A stretch of 64,000 nucleotides of DNA from Rhodobacteraceae bacterium (ex Bugula neritina AB1) (GCA_001730095.1 MDLF01000048.1:1-64000); one strand, 5' to 3'; shown: positions 23,205 to 32,743, counted from the stretch's first letter. Numbers and translations: made by a program. The notes: generated by a model from the letters alone, not told the origin.

Positions 23205-23759
23205 TCAGCGCGGGCTGCGCTTGGCCAGAATCCGCTGCAGGGTACGGCGGTGCATGTTCAGCCGCCGCGCCGTTTCCGAGACATTGCGGTCGCACAGCTC
23301 ATAGATCCGCTGGATATGCTCCCAGCGCACCCGGTCGGCGCTCATCGGGTTTTCCGGCGGCGGCGGCAGCTCGTCTCCGGTCGACAGCAGCGCGTTCATG
23401 ATGTCGGTGGCGTCAGCCGGCTTGGACAGGTAATCGGTCGCGCCGATCTTTACAGCCGCAACTGCCGTTGCGATGGCGCCATAGCCAGTCAGCACCACAA
23501 CCCGGCTGTCCGGGCGCTTTTCTCGCAGCACCTCGACCACATCCAGGCCGTTGCCATCCTCAAGCCGCAGATCAACCACCGCATAGGCCGGCGGGCGGGC
23601 GGTTGCGATAGCACTGCCTCCAGCTACAGAGCCCGCGGTTTCCACTTCAAAGCCGCGTTTTTCCATAGCCTTGGCCAGGCGCCGCAGAAACGGCTCGTCA
23701 TCATCGACGAGCAACATTGTCTTGTCGGGTCCAATTTCCTGCATAACAGTTTCGGCCAT
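23205..23759 (-). CDS. regA: Redox response regulator RegA/PrrA/ActR
   Basis: The 184-residue protein has a receiver domain with the acidic pair in LLVDDDEPF (19-22), the phospho-acceptor Asp63 in VVDLRLEDGNG, Thr in VVVLTGYG and Lys in YLSKPAD. After the proline-rich linker (LPPPPENPMS) comes a Fis-type helix-turn-helix (NVSETARRLNMHRRTLQRILAKRSPR) almost identical to known RegA proteins. It is phosphorylated by RegB and controls genes for photosynthesis, respiration, carbon and nitrogen fixation according to redox state. senC and regB lie to the right in the usual cluster. Length and motifs are normal. Confidence 0.97.
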   Translation of the reverse strand: MAETVMQEIGPDKTMLLVDDDEPFLRRLAKAMEKRGFEVETAGSVAGGSAIATARPPAYAVVDLRLEDGNGLDVVEVLREKRPDSRVVVLTGYGAIATAVAAVKIGATDYLSKPADATDIMNALLSTGDELPPPPENPMSADRVRWEHIQRIYELCDRNVSETARRLNMHRRTLQRILAKRSPR

Positions 23760-23838
23760 GCCCGGTCCTCCGCGCAGCTTTATTTATTCATGCAAGAATA
23801 TGACCGGGCAGGGGAAAAGGTCAAACAGCTATCCTGCT

Positions 23839-24459
23839 TCAACTTTTTTCAACGAAACAGGCGGTTTTCTCTGCCATCTGCTCGGCTGTTTCATCGCGGC
23901 GGAAGAACTCTACGAAGCCTTCCTCGGGCAGCACGAGATAGGAGAATGTAGAGTGATCTACGAGATAGTAATCCTCATCCCCGTCGTTCTTCTTGAAGTA
24001 GGTTTTGTAGGCCTTGCTGGCGGTCTTCACCTGCTCCAGAGAGCCTGTCAGCCCAATCATCTTTTCATGCAGGTTGGCAGCGAAATCCCCAACGGCTTCA
24101 GGCGTATCGCGGTCCGGGTCGATGGAAATGAACACTGGTGTTGCACTGATTCCGCGCTCTGCCAGAACGTCAATCGAATCTGCATTGCGAGCTGCATCCA
24201 TAGGGCAGACATCCGGGCAGAAGGTGTAGCCGAAATAGACGATGGAGGGCTCGGTGATCACGTCCTTGTCGGTGACAGTCTCCCCCTTCGCATTCACCAG
24301 CTCGAACGGTCCGCCGATAGTGTCTGCTCCGCCTGCAATCTGGCTGCTGCGGCACTGCGCGAATTTGTCACCCCCACCGCCCCCGCGGGTCATGAACCAG
24401 GCGCCGCCCACCAGGGCAGCGACAAAAACAGCAGCAAGAAGAGCATAAAGGCGGGTCAT
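23839..24459 (-). CDS. senC: SCO1/SenC copper chaperone
   Basis: This 206-residue protein has an N-terminal membrane anchor (about residues 4-22) and a thioredoxin-like periplasmic domain with the copper-binding CPDVCP motif (Cys81, Cys85) and the partner His169 in VDHSTFSYLV. SCO proteins deliver copper to cytochrome c oxidase; in Rhodobacter the homologue PrrC also links oxidase activity to the RegB/PrrB signal. It is divergent from regB across 117 bases and lies 79 bases upstream of regA on the same strand, the standard cluster. Confidence 0.95.
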   Translation of the reverse strand: MTRLYALLAAVFVAALVGGAWFMTRGGGGGDKFAQCRSSQIAGGADTIGGPFELVNAKGETVTDKDVITEPSIVYFGYTFCPDVCPMDAARNADSIDVLAERGISATPVFISIDPDRDTPEAVGDFAANLHEKMIGLTGSLEQVKTASKAYKTYFKKNDGDEDYYLVDHSTFSYLVLPEEGFVEFFRRDETAEQMAEKTACFVEKS

Positions 24460-24576
24460 GGGATCACACTTTTCATCAGGGAAGGGTTGTTGATCGTTTG
24501 CGGCGCCAGACCTATCAAGAATTACAGCCGATGCAACTGACGCACGGCGTCACATCTGCGGGAGCACCGAAGCCGA

Positions 24577-25971
24577 ATGAGCGATCGCCTTTTCATGCTG
24601 CAAAGCAGCCACGATCACAGCCATTGGGTCCGGTTGCGGACACTGATCCTGCTGCGCTGGGTGGCAATTGCCGGGCAAATCTCAGCGATCGCGGTGGCGC
24701 AGCACCGGTTCAATCTGCAGCTGGAGCTTGGGCTGTGCTATCTGGCAATCGGGATTTCCGCCGCCGGCAACCTGATTGCCATCTTTGCGTTTCCGGAAAA
24801 CAAACGCCTCAGCGAGTTCGAAAACTTCCTGATGGTTCTGTTCGATCTGCTGCAACTGGCCTTTCTGGTCTATCTGACCGGCGGGCTGAACAATCCCTTT
24901 GCGTTGCTTGTGCTGGGACCGGTGACAATTTCCGCAGCGGTGATGGGTTTGCGTTCGACCCTCATCATCGGGGCGACCGCTATTATCCTGGTTACCCTTA
25001 TGGCCGAGTTCCACCTGCCACTGCGGACCGAGCAGGGGTTTGTCCTGCGCATCCCGGATGTGTTCATTTTCGGCAACTGGATCGCAATCGTCATCGCAAT
25101 TCTGTTTATCGGTGCCTATTCCTTCAAGGTCAGCAACGAGATGAGACTGATGTCAGATGCGCTGAGCGCCACCCAGCTGGCGTTGTCGCGCGAGCAGAAG
25201 CTGACCGACCTGGGCGGTGTGGTCGCGGCGGCAGCGCATGAGCTGGGAACGCCGCTGGCCACCATCAAGCTGACCAGTGCTGAACTGATCGAAGAACTGG
25301 AGGACCGGCCGGAGCTGCGCGAAGATGCTGCCCTGATCCGCGAGCAGGCCGACCGTTGCCGGGATATCCTGCGCGCCATGGGCCGGGCCGGCAACGACGA
25401 CCTGCACTTGCGACAGGCACCGTTTTCAACACTTGTGACAGAAGCGGCTGAACCGCATATGAACCGGGGCAAGGCTGTTCTGTATCATGAGGAACCGTTG
25501 GAAGGCGGAGATTACCAGCAGCCTACGGTCCTGCGGAAACCGGAAATCATCCACGGGCTGCGCAATCTGGTGCAGAATGCGGTCGATTTCTCCAAATCCG
25601 CGGTCTGGATCGATGCCGCCTGGGACAACGAACGGATCGTTCTCAGAATCAGCGACGACGGGCTGGGGTTTCCACCGCATCTGCTGGGCCGTATCGGCGA
25701 CCCTTTCGTGCGCCGCCGCCGCGGCGAAAGTGAGCTGAAGCAGCGCCCCGGATACGAAGGCATGGGCCTTGGCTTGTTTATCGCCAAGACTCTGCTGCAA
25801 CGTACTGGCGCGCAGCTGAGGTTTGCCAATGGGTCTGACCCTCACCAGACCCTGATTCCAGGAATCAAACGGCAAGGCGCCATCATCGAAGTTGTCTGGC
25901 CGCGCATCAAGATCGACGCAATGGCAACAGGAGGGCCTGTGACAGGGAAAAATATACCGTTAGAAATTTAA
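24577..25971 (+). CDS. regB: Redox sensor histidine kinase RegB/PrrB/ActS
   Basis: The 464-residue kinase has six membrane segments in the first 185 residues, including the quinone-sensing GGLNNPF motif at 102-108. The cytoplasmic part has the H-box AAAAHELGTPLATIKL with His221, the redox-active cysteine at 261 (ADRCRDILRAMG) and the ATP-binding core (LRNLVQNAVDFS, SDDGLGFP, GMGLGLFIAKTLL). It autophosphorylates when the quinone pool is reduced and passes phosphate to RegA. It is divergent from senC-regA. An ATG at 24577 gives the usual RegB N-terminus. Confidence 0.97.
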   Translation: MSDRLFMLQSSHDHSHWVRLRTLILLRWVAIAGQISAIAVAQHRFNLQLELGLCYLAIGISAAGNLIAIFAFPENKRLSEFENFLMVLFDLLQLAFLVYLTGGLNNPFALLVLGPVTISAAVMGLRSTLIIGATAIILVTLMAEFHLPLRTEQGFVLRIPDVFIFGNWIAIVIAILFIGAYSFKVSNEMRLMSDALSATQLALSREQKLTDLGGVVAAAAHELGTPLATIKLTSAELIEELEDRPELREDAALIREQADRCRDILRAMGRAGNDDLHLRQAPFSTLVTEAAEPHMNRGKAVLYHEEPLEGGDYQQPTVLRKPEIIHGLRNLVQNAVDFSKSAVWIDAAWDNERIVLRISDDGLGFPPHLLGRIGDPFVRRRRGESELKQRPGYEGMGLGLFIAKTLLQRTGAQLRFANGSDPHQTLIPGIKRQGAIIEVVWPRIKIDAMATGGPVTGKNIPLEI

Positions 25972-25993
25972 CTATTCACTTTTAGGAAACCAA

Positions 25994-26008
25994 TTAAACT
26001 TCATTTAA
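25994..26008. promoter_or_regulatory. CtrA-type binding site TTAA-N7-TTAA
   Basis: TTAA ACTTCAT TTAA followed by CCAT is an exact match to the full CtrA box (TTAA-N7-TTAA, extended TTAACCAT half-site). It lies 52 bases upstream of the PAS-protein start, in an AT-rich spacer after regB, so CtrA could directly control that gene. Confidence 0.55.
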
Positions 26009-26060
26009 CCATTTTTAGGGAACCATGCTGTAAAACGAGAGCTGAACTAGGCAGGAAAAC

Positions 26061-27608
26061 ATGCAGAATTTCGCGTCGATCGAATTGTTTGTACTGGCTG
26101 CACTGTGCGCCGCCACAGCCGCAGCCGCGGTCTGGTGGCTGTCGCCTTCACCCCGCCGCAACAGTATGGAACAAGACCTGCTGACCGCCGACGGCCGCAC
26201 CGATGCTGTTTTTCTGTTTGACGACAGCAGCCTGATCGGTTGGTCTTCTGGCGCCCGCAAATTCATTGGCGATCAGGCCGAAAACTTTGATTGGAGCATG
26301 CTGCGCGATCAGCTGGCCCGCAGTTACCCCGGCCTGCCGCAGTCGCCCGGATATCTCAAAGACGTGGGGCCGCTGGTGCTGTCCGGCACTGCCGCTGCAG
26401 AAAGCCGCGAGGCGCATTGCGAATGGATCGATGGTGTGACCCGTGTGCAGCTGCGCCGCAGCACTGTGGAAGAGCACAACAAGTCTCTAAATCAGGAATT
26501 GACGACCTTGCGCGCCGCCGTGCATCAGGCGCCCTATCCGGTCTGGTTGCAATCCGAAGAAGGCAGCGTCACCTGGTCCAACCTTGCCTATGACAATCTC
26601 AGTCAGAAGATCCGTGGCCGCAGCACGGATGTTGCCGAGCCTTTGTTCACCGATCTGCATGATCCGATGACCAGTGGCAAACCGGAACGGATTTTCATCC
26701 CTCTGCCGGACAGTGGCAAAAAACTTTGGTACAACGTGTCGACCACCGAAACCGAGGCTGGCTGGCTGTGTCATGCGGTCGATGTGAATGCTGTCGTTGA
26801 CGCAGAGGTCGCCCAGCGCAACTTTGTTCAGACTCTGGCCAAGACCTTTGCCCAGCTGTCGATTGGCCTGGCTATCTTTGACCGCAACCGTCAGCTGGTC
26901 CTGTTCAATCCGGTCCTGATTGATCTCACTGCGCTGTCTGCAAACTTTCTCAGCTCGCGCCCCAACCTGCTGACCTTCTTTGACCGCCTGCGCGATCAAC
27001 GGATGATGCCGGAACCCAAAAGCTACTCCAGCTGGCGCCATCAGATGGCGGACCTTCTGGAAGCCGCTGCGGAAGGCCGTTACCAGGAAACCTGGTCGCT
27101 ACCGTCGGGCTCTGTCTACAAAGTCTCTGGTCGGCCGCACCCGGATGGCGCTATCGCTTTCCTGTTCGAGGATATCACTGCTGAAGTCTCCCTGACCCGC
27201 CAATTCCGCTCTGAACTGGAGATGGGCCAGTCAATCCTGGATCATATGAACGAAGCCATTGCAGTTTTTGCCAATGACGGCAGCCTCAGCTTTTCCAACA
27301 GCGCCTATGACAACCTTTGGCAGATGGACCCCGATTCCAGCTTTGCCAAAGTGTCGATCATGGATGCCAGCCGGATCTGGCAGGACACCTGCGTCCCCAC
27401 CCCGGTTTGGGGAGAGATCCGTGACTTTGTAGCAGGCTGTGAAACCCGCGATCCCTGGTGGTCCAATGTTCAGCTGCGCGATGGCACCCGGAAGATTTGC
27501 AGAGTGTCCGCCATTCAGAATGGTGCCACCATGGTATCCTTCCGCTCTCCGGAAACCGCCGCCCTGCCAGACACACAGGAACGCTTCCCAGCCTCCACCC
27601 AGGGCTGA
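26061..27608 (+). CDS. Membrane-anchored multi-PAS protein in the divL position, without kinase domain
   Basis: The 515-residue protein has one N-terminal membrane helix (about 8-28) followed by at least three PAS-like segments: about 45-125 (DAVFLFDDSSLIGWSSGARKFIG), 160-240 (PVWLQSEEGSVTWSNLAYDNL) and 275-380 or so, with a further one at 410-500 (EAIAVFANDGSLSFSNSAYDNLWQ). No H-box or ATPase motifs follow. The gene is directly upstream of tsaE-amgK-murU; in Caulobacter, from memory, divL occupies this position. DivL is a PAS-rich pseudokinase that controls CtrA activity. A CtrA box precedes the gene. I infer a shortened DivL-like protein; it may also be a generic PAS sensor. Confidence 0.8.
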   Translation: MQNFASIELFVLAALCAATAAAAVWWLSPSPRRNSMEQDLLTADGRTDAVFLFDDSSLIGWSSGARKFIGDQAENFDWSMLRDQLARSYPGLPQSPGYLKDVGPLVLSGTAAAESREAHCEWIDGVTRVQLRRSTVEEHNKSLNQELTTLRAAVHQAPYPVWLQSEEGSVTWSNLAYDNLSQKIRGRSTDVAEPLFTDLHDPMTSGKPERIFIPLPDSGKKLWYNVSTTETEAGWLCHAVDVNAVVDAEVAQRNFVQTLAKTFAQLSIGLAIFDRNRQLVLFNPVLIDLTALSANFLSSRPNLLTFFDRLRDQRMMPEPKSYSSWRHQMADLLEAAAEGRYQETWSLPSGSVYKVSGRPHPDGAIAFLFEDITAEVSLTRQFRSELEMGQSILDHMNEAIAVFANDGSLSFSNSAYDNLWQMDPDSSFAKVSIMDASRIWQDTCVPTPVWGEIRDFVAGCETRDPWWSNVQLRDGTRKICRVSAIQNGATMVSFRSPETAALPDTQERFPASTQG

Positions 27609-27656
27609 ACGGGAAACCGGCTTGCAGCATCTTCGCGGCGGCGCCATTGTACCGCC

Positions 27657-28133
27657 ATGACCACACACTCTGCGGCCTGCACGCTGAATTCGCCTGAAGA
27701 AACGGCCAAGCTGGCCGCCCGTATCGCCGGAGCTCTGCGCCCCGGCGATTGCCTGTTGCTGGATGGCGTCATCGGGGCCGGCAAGACCCATTTCGCGCGC
27801 CATCTCATCCAGTCTTTGATGGAAGTCCCGGAAGACGTGCCATCGCCAACCTTTACGCTGGTGCAAACATACGATGTGCCTGCCGGCGAGCTGTGGCACA
27901 CTGATTTATACCGGCTGTCTTCTCTGGATGAGCTGGAAGAGCTGGGTCTGACCGACGCATTTGACACCGCAATCTGCCTGGTGGAATGGCCCGGCAAGCT
28001 GCAGGAGCTGACGCCGCCGCACGCCCTGCGTCTGCAGTTGGCGCTTGACCCGAAAATCGAAGACCGCCGCCAGCTGACATTCAGCTGGAGCGACGCAAAA
28101 TGGCAGCCTCTCATGGAGCGCATCTTCGCATGA
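27657..28133 (+). CDS. tsaE: tRNA threonylcarbamoyladenosine biosynthesis ATPase TsaE
   Basis: The 158-residue protein has the TsaE P-loop GVIGAGKTHFARHL (about 38-51), the SPTFTLVQTYD block (63-73), HTDLYRLSSLDELEELGL and the VEWPGKL motif. TsaE works with TsaB and TsaD to attach threonylcarbamoyl to A37 of ANN-decoding tRNAs. Its stop overlaps the amgK start by 4 bases. The gene begins 48 bases after the PAS-protein gene and probably starts the tsaE-amgK-murU-addBA operon. Confidence 0.96.
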   Translation: MTTHSAACTLNSPEETAKLAARIAGALRPGDCLLLDGVIGAGKTHFARHLIQSLMEVPEDVPSPTFTLVQTYDVPAGELWHTDLYRLSSLDELEELGLTDAFDTAICLVEWPGKLQELTPPHALRLQLALDPKIEDRRQLTFSWSDAKWQPLMERIFA

Positions 28134-29128
28134 TTGACCGAAAGACCCTTTGCGAGAAATTTCTGTCGCAGACACCCTATGTCGACTGGCAGCGCGGTTT
28201 GCTGGCCGGCGATGCCTCTAACAGGCGTTACGAACGGTTGACCGGACCAGACGGCAGAACCGTCGTCCTGATGGACGCCCCCCCGGAGAAAGGCGAGGAC
28301 GTGCGCCCCTTTGTGCGCATAGCTGACTATTTGCGGACGCAGGGGCTGAGTGCGCCTGAAATTCTGGCGCAGGATGCTGTGCATGGCTTTCTTCTGCTGG
28401 AAGACCTTGGCGACGATCTGTTTTCCCGTGTGATCCAGCGGGAACCGGCCTTGGAAAAAGAACTCTACGAAGCCGCAACGGATGTTCTTGTGGCCCTTCA
28501 CCAGGCTCCGATGCCGAAACTGGAACCCTATGGGCCAAGATTGATGGCGGAAATGTCCGGGCTGGCATTGTCAAAGTACCGGACAGGCATTCTGGGTCAT
28601 TGCGATCCGGGTCTGCAGTCCCGTTTCGAAGACCACTTCGAGGACATTCTGCGCGACACCGTCAAGGGCGATCCGGTTCTGGTGCAGCGGGATTATCATG
28701 CTGAAAATCTCCTGTGGCTGCCGGACCGGACCGGCGTCGCGCGCGTCGGCCTTTTGGATTTTCAGGATGCGCGCGCAGGCCACCCTGCATTTGATCTGAT
28801 GTCGCTGCTCCAGGACGCGCGCCGCGACGTCCCTGCCGGAATAGAAATGCAAATGATCAGCCACTACATTGCTGCAGCCAATATAGACGAATCCGGTTTC
28901 CGCACCGCCTATTCCGTTTTGAGCGTGCAGCGGAACATGCGCATTCTCGGCGTGTTTGCACGGCTCAGCATCGACTATGGAAAACCGCATTATGTGACCC
29001 TGATACCGCGGGTCTGGGATCACTTTATTCGCGGGCTGGACCACTCTGCGCTGGCGCCGGTGGCAGACCTGTTGCGTGACAGCCTGCCTGCACCGTCTCC
29101 GGAAAACCTGGACAAGCTGAGGCCCTGA
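28130..29128 (+). CDS. amgK: Anomeric sugar kinase AmgK (APH-fold)
   Basis: The 332-residue protein has an aminoglycoside-phosphotransferase fold: nucleotide-loop region GDASNRRYERLTG, catalytic-loop QRDYHAENLLWLP and metal-binding LLDFQDARAGHPAFDLMSLL. With a MurU-type nucleotidyltransferase directly downstream it matches AmgK, which phosphorylates N-acetylmuramic acid or GlcNAc at the anomeric position in peptidoglycan recycling. The ATG at 28130 overlaps the tsaE stop; the frame could begin at 28100 but that reading lies inside tsaE. The stop overlaps murU by 1 base (TGATG). Confidence 0.9.
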   Translation: MIDRKTLCEKFLSQTPYVDWQRGLLAGDASNRRYERLTGPDGRTVVLMDAPPEKGEDVRPFVRIADYLRTQGLSAPEILAQDAVHGFLLLEDLGDDLFSRVIQREPALEKELYEAATDVLVALHQAPMPKLEPYGPRLMAEMSGLALSKYRTGILGHCDPGLQSRFEDHFEDILRDTVKGDPVLVQRDYHAENLLWLPDRTGVARVGLLDFQDARAGHPAFDLMSLLQDARRDVPAGIEMQMISHYIAAANIDESGFRTAYSVLSVQRNMRILGVFARLSIDYGKPHYVTLIPRVWDHFIRGLDHSALAPVADLLRDSLPAPSPENLDKLRP

Positions 29129-29820
29129 TGCTGCGCTCCCCTGAAGCTGTGATGCTGTTTGCCGCAGGGTTTGGCACCCGGATGCGGGAGCTGACCCGCG
29201 ACAAACCCAAGCCAATGATTGAAGTTGCAGGCCAACCTTTGGTTGCCCACGCCCTGACATTGGCCAAAGCTGTGGAGCCGGCCCGGATTGCAGCAAACCT
29301 GCACTACAAACCTGAGCCGCTAAAAGCCTTTTTAGAGTCTGAAAATGTCTTGTTGAGCCATGAGGCGCCCGCGATCCTCGATACCGGTGGCGGCCTGCGC
29401 CATGCCCTGCCCCTGCTGGGAGACGGACCGGTTTTCACCATGAACACCGATGCCATCTGGAAAGGCCCGAATCCGCTGCAACTGGCGCGGGATGCCTGGA
29501 ATCCGGAGCAGATGGATGCGCTGCTGGTCTGTGTACCCACCGAACGCACAGTAGGCCGCACAGGCAGCGGCGATTTTTCGGCTGATGCCGCGGGCCGCAT
29601 CAGCCGCGGCGGCAATCTGGTTTATGGCGGGGTGCAGATCCTGAAAACGGATGGCCTGCATCAAATTGACGAGCAGGTGTTCTCGCTGAATGTGCTGTGG
29701 AACAAAATGGCTGCGGACAACCGCCTGTTTGCGCTGGAATATCCCGGCCGCTGGTGCGATGTGGGCCACCCCGAAGGGATTGCACTGGCCGAGGAGCTGA
29801 TCGCCGCAGATGATGTTTGA
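29128..29820 (+). CDS. murU: N-acetylmuramate-1-phosphate uridylyltransferase MurU
   Basis: This 230-residue nucleotidyltransferase opens with the pyrophosphorylase signature LFAAGFGTRMRELTRDKPKPMIEV (about 10-33) and has the metal-binding MNTDAIW segment and a C-terminal GRWCDVGHPEGI. MurU makes UDP-MurNAc from MurNAc-1-phosphate, letting the cell reuse wall sugars without de novo synthesis. It is paired with the AmgK-type kinase, which provides its substrate. The gene overlaps its upstream partner by 1 base and the next gene, addB, by 11 bases. Confidence 0.92.
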   Translation: MLRSPEAVMLFAAGFGTRMRELTRDKPKPMIEVAGQPLVAHALTLAKAVEPARIAANLHYKPEPLKAFLESENVLLSHEAPAILDTGGGLRHALPLLGDGPVFTMNTDAIWKGPNPLQLARDAWNPEQMDALLVCVPTERTVGRTGSGDFSADAAGRISRGGNLVYGGVQILKTDGLHQIDEQVFSLNVLWNKMAADNRLFALEYPGRWCDVGHPEGIALAEELIAADDV

Positions 29821-32743
29821 ACCCAGCAGCACCCCGCGCGTCTTTGCCCTGCCCTGCGGGGTCGATTTCCCCCGCGCGCTGGTCGAAGGGTTGCGCAGAC
29901 GCTCTCAAGACCTGCCGCCCGAGGCACTGGCCCGGGCCGAACTGATCGTCAACACCTCCCGCATGGCGCGGCGGGTGCGGGGTTTGTTTGATGACTGCCC
30001 TGCCCTTCTGCTGCCGCGGATGCTGATGCTTACTGACTTGGCCCAGCGCGCCACGCTGGAAGGGCTGCCGCCTGCCCTGCCCCCGCTGCGGCGCCGGCTG
30101 GAACTGTCGCAGCTGATCGCCAAACTGCTGGACGCCCAGCCCGATCTCGCCTCGCGCGCCTCGCTTTATGATCTGTCCGACAGCCTTGCGGCACTGATCG
30201 ACGAGATGCAGGGCGAAGGCGTCAGCACCGATACAATCCGCGGTCTGGATGTGTCCGACATGTCCGGCCACTGGGCGCGGGCGCAGGCCTTTATCGGCAT
30301 CGCCGATGAGTTCACCGGCCTGCATGAGGGCGCGATGGATGCCCAGGCACGGCAGCGTCAGGTGGTGCTGAACCTGATCGAACAGTGGCAGGAAACCCCG
30401 CCTCAGCATCCGGTGATTCTGGCCGGTTCCACCGGGTCGCGCGGAACAACGCTGCTGCTGATGCAGGCTATCGCCCGTCTACCGCAGGGCGCCGTGGTGC
30501 TGCCCGGGTTCGACTTTGACCAGCCTGCACATGTCTGGAGCGGGCTGGATGATCCGATGATATCGGAAGATCATCCGCAGTACCGCTTTCACAAGCTGAT
30601 GAAAGATTTGGAGATTTCGCCGGCGGATGTGCGACCGTGGACCTCTGCGTCACCGGTTTCGCCCGAACGCAACCAGCTGGTGTCACTGGCCCTGCGCCCT
30701 GCCCCGGTCACCGACGCCTGGATGAGCGAAGGCCCACAGCTGACCGGGCTGGACCGGGCCGCAGAAAACGTCACGTTGGTCGAGGCCCCGAGCCCGCGTG
30801 CAGAGGCTTTGGCGATTGCCTTGCGCTTGCGCCAGGCAGCGGAGGATGGCCAGACCGCTGCGCTGATTACCCCGGATCGGATGCTGACCCGCCAGGTCTC
30901 TGCTGCGCTGGACCGTTGGGACATCCTGCCCGACGACTCAGCCGGCCAGCCGTTGCAGCTGTCTCCGCCCGGCCGTCTCCTGCGCCATGTGGCGGGTCTG
31001 TTCTGTAAGCCGCTGGCTTGCGACAGTCTTTTGACTCTGCTGAAGCATCCTCTGTGCCATGATGGCGCCGGCCGCGGTGACCATCTGCGTCAGACCCGCG
31101 AGCTGGAGCTGTCCCTGCGCCGGAATGGTCCTCCATTCCCGGATGCCCAGGCCTTTGCCGGATTTGAAACCGGCCGGGAGCTGACACCCGGCTGGACCGC
31201 ATGGCTGTCTGCCTGCTTTGCAGATCAGCACGGTGCAGGCACTCTGCCTCTGACCGATTGGGTCGATCGGCTGCGCAGTCTAGCCGAACGCATCGCCTCT
31301 GGCAGCCAGGCTGAGGGCGCCGGCACGCTGTGGGACAAGAAGGCGGGCCAGGCCGCGCTTGCCTGCATCGAAAACCTGGAAGCTGAAGCCCCCTTTGGCG
31401 GTGAGATGAGCGCGCGCGATTTTGCGGATCTGCTGGGCGCATTGCTGAGCCAGGGCGAAGTGCGCGACCGCGACGCGCCCTATGGTTCGATCATGATATG
31501 GGGCACGTTGGAGGCACGTGTCCAAGGGGCCGATCTGGTGATCCTTGGCGGCCTCAACGAGGGCAGCTGGCCCGAGGCCGCCTCTCCCGATCCCTGGCTG
31601 AACCGCCAGCTGCGCAATCAGGCGGGACTGCTGCTGCCGGAACGCCGCATCGGCCTGTCGGCGCATGATTTTCAGCAGGCCATTGCCGCGCCCGAGGTCT
31701 GGCTGACCCGTGCCGAACGGTCGGAGGAGGCCGATACCGTCCCTTCACGCTGGCTGAACCGGCTGATCAACCTGCTGTCCGGCCTGCCCGAGCAAGGCGG
31801 CCGCGATGCGCTGGCGGCCATGCGGGCCAAGGGCCGACAGTGGCTGGGCTGGGCTGAAACGCTGGAAGAACCGGCGCCGATTCCGCAGATGCCGCGCCCG
31901 TCTCCGCGCCCGCCGGTGGCCAGCCGCCCGCGCCGGCTGACAATCACAGAAATCCCCCGGCTGATCCGCGACCCCTATGCGATATACGCCAAACATGTGC
32001 TGCGGCTGAGGCCGCTCAATGCTTTGGTGCAGGAACCCGACGCCCTGCTGCGCGGCATCGTCGTGCATGAGGTGTTTGAGCATTTCATTAAGGAAGCCCA
32101 GGCCGATCCCTCTCTGCTGACCGCTGAGCAGCTCATCGCCAAGACCGGCGCGCTGCTGGACATACACGTGCCCTGGCCGGTTGCCCGCATCCTGTGGCAC
32201 ACCCGCATCCGCAAGATCGCTGCGGATTTCGTGCTGGCCGAGCAGGAACGCCAGTCCCGTGCAAAACCAGTGGCGTTTGAGGCCAAAGGCAGCGCCCGGT
32301 TGAATCCATTGGACTTCACGATTGCTTGCCGTGCCGACCGGATTGACATGGACGACCGCGGCTTCCTGCATCTTTACGACTACAAGACCGGCGCGCCGCC
32401 TTCGGAAGCGCAGCAGAAGAAGTTTGACAAACAACTGCTGATCGAGGCTGCAATGGCCGAGGAAGGCGCCTTTGAAGACCTCGGGCCGGCCGAAGTCGCC
32501 CGTGCCTTGTTCATAGGATTAGGCAGCAAGATGAAGGAAGTGCGCGCGCCGCTGGACCAGCAGCCACCTGCCAAGGTCTGGGAAGAGCTGCGCACCCTGA
32601 TCGGGGCCTATTTCGAGCCTGAACAAGGCTATTCGAGCCGGCGCATGGTGCATCGGGATGACATTGCCGGCGATTTTGACCATCTGGCGCGCTACGGCGA
32701 ATGGGACCGCAGCGCCACGCCGCAGCCAGAGGATCTGACATGA
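29810..32743 (+). CDS. addB: AddB subunit of the double-strand-break repair helicase-nuclease
   Basis: The 977-residue protein is the alphaproteobacterial type of AddB. It has an inactivated helicase-like core (IVNTSRMARRVRGLF, VILAGSTGSRGTTLLL, LVILGGLNEGSWPE) and a C-terminal PDDEXK nuclease: GIVVHEVFEHF (about 749-759), then DRIDMDD and YDYKTGAPP (about 843-861). With AddA it processes broken DNA ends into 3' tails for RecA. Two ATG codons stand at 29810 and 29813; the first is used here. It overlaps murU upstream and addA downstream, so all are one operon. Confidence 0.95.
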   Translation: MMFEPSSTPRVFALPCGVDFPRALVEGLRRRSQDLPPEALARAELIVNTSRMARRVRGLFDDCPALLLPRMLMLTDLAQRATLEGLPPALPPLRRRLELSQLIAKLLDAQPDLASRASLYDLSDSLAALIDEMQGEGVSTDTIRGLDVSDMSGHWARAQAFIGIADEFTGLHEGAMDAQARQRQVVLNLIEQWQETPPQHPVILAGSTGSRGTTLLLMQAIARLPQGAVVLPGFDFDQPAHVWSGLDDPMISEDHPQYRFHKLMKDLEISPADVRPWTSASPVSPERNQLVSLALRPAPVTDAWMSEGPQLTGLDRAAENVTLVEAPSPRAEALAIALRLRQAAEDGQTAALITPDRMLTRQVSAALDRWDILPDDSAGQPLQLSPPGRLLRHVAGLFCKPLACDSLLTLLKHPLCHDGAGRGDHLRQTRELELSLRRNGPPFPDAQAFAGFETGRELTPGWTAWLSACFADQHGAGTLPLTDWVDRLRSLAERIASGSQAEGAGTLWDKKAGQAALACIENLEAEAPFGGEMSARDFADLLGALLSQGEVRDRDAPYGSIMIWGTLEARVQGADLVILGGLNEGSWPEAASPDPWLNRQLRNQAGLLLPERRIGLSAHDFQQAIAAPEVWLTRAERSEEADTVPSRWLNRLINLLSGLPEQGGRDALAAMRAKGRQWLGWAETLEEPAPIPQMPRPSPRPPVASRPRRLTITEIPRLIRDPYAIYAKHVLRLRPLNALVQEPDALLRGIVVHEVFEHFIKEAQADPSLLTAEQLIAKTGALLDIHVPWPVARILWHTRIRKIAADFVLAEQERQSRAKPVAFEAKGSARLNPLDFTIACRADRIDMDDRGFLHLYDYKTGAPPSEAQQKKFDKQLLIEAAMAEEGAFEDLGPAEVARALFIGLGSKMKEVRAPLDQQPPAKVWEELRTLIGAYFEPEQGYSSRRMVHRDDIAGDFDHLARYGEWDRSATPQPEDLT

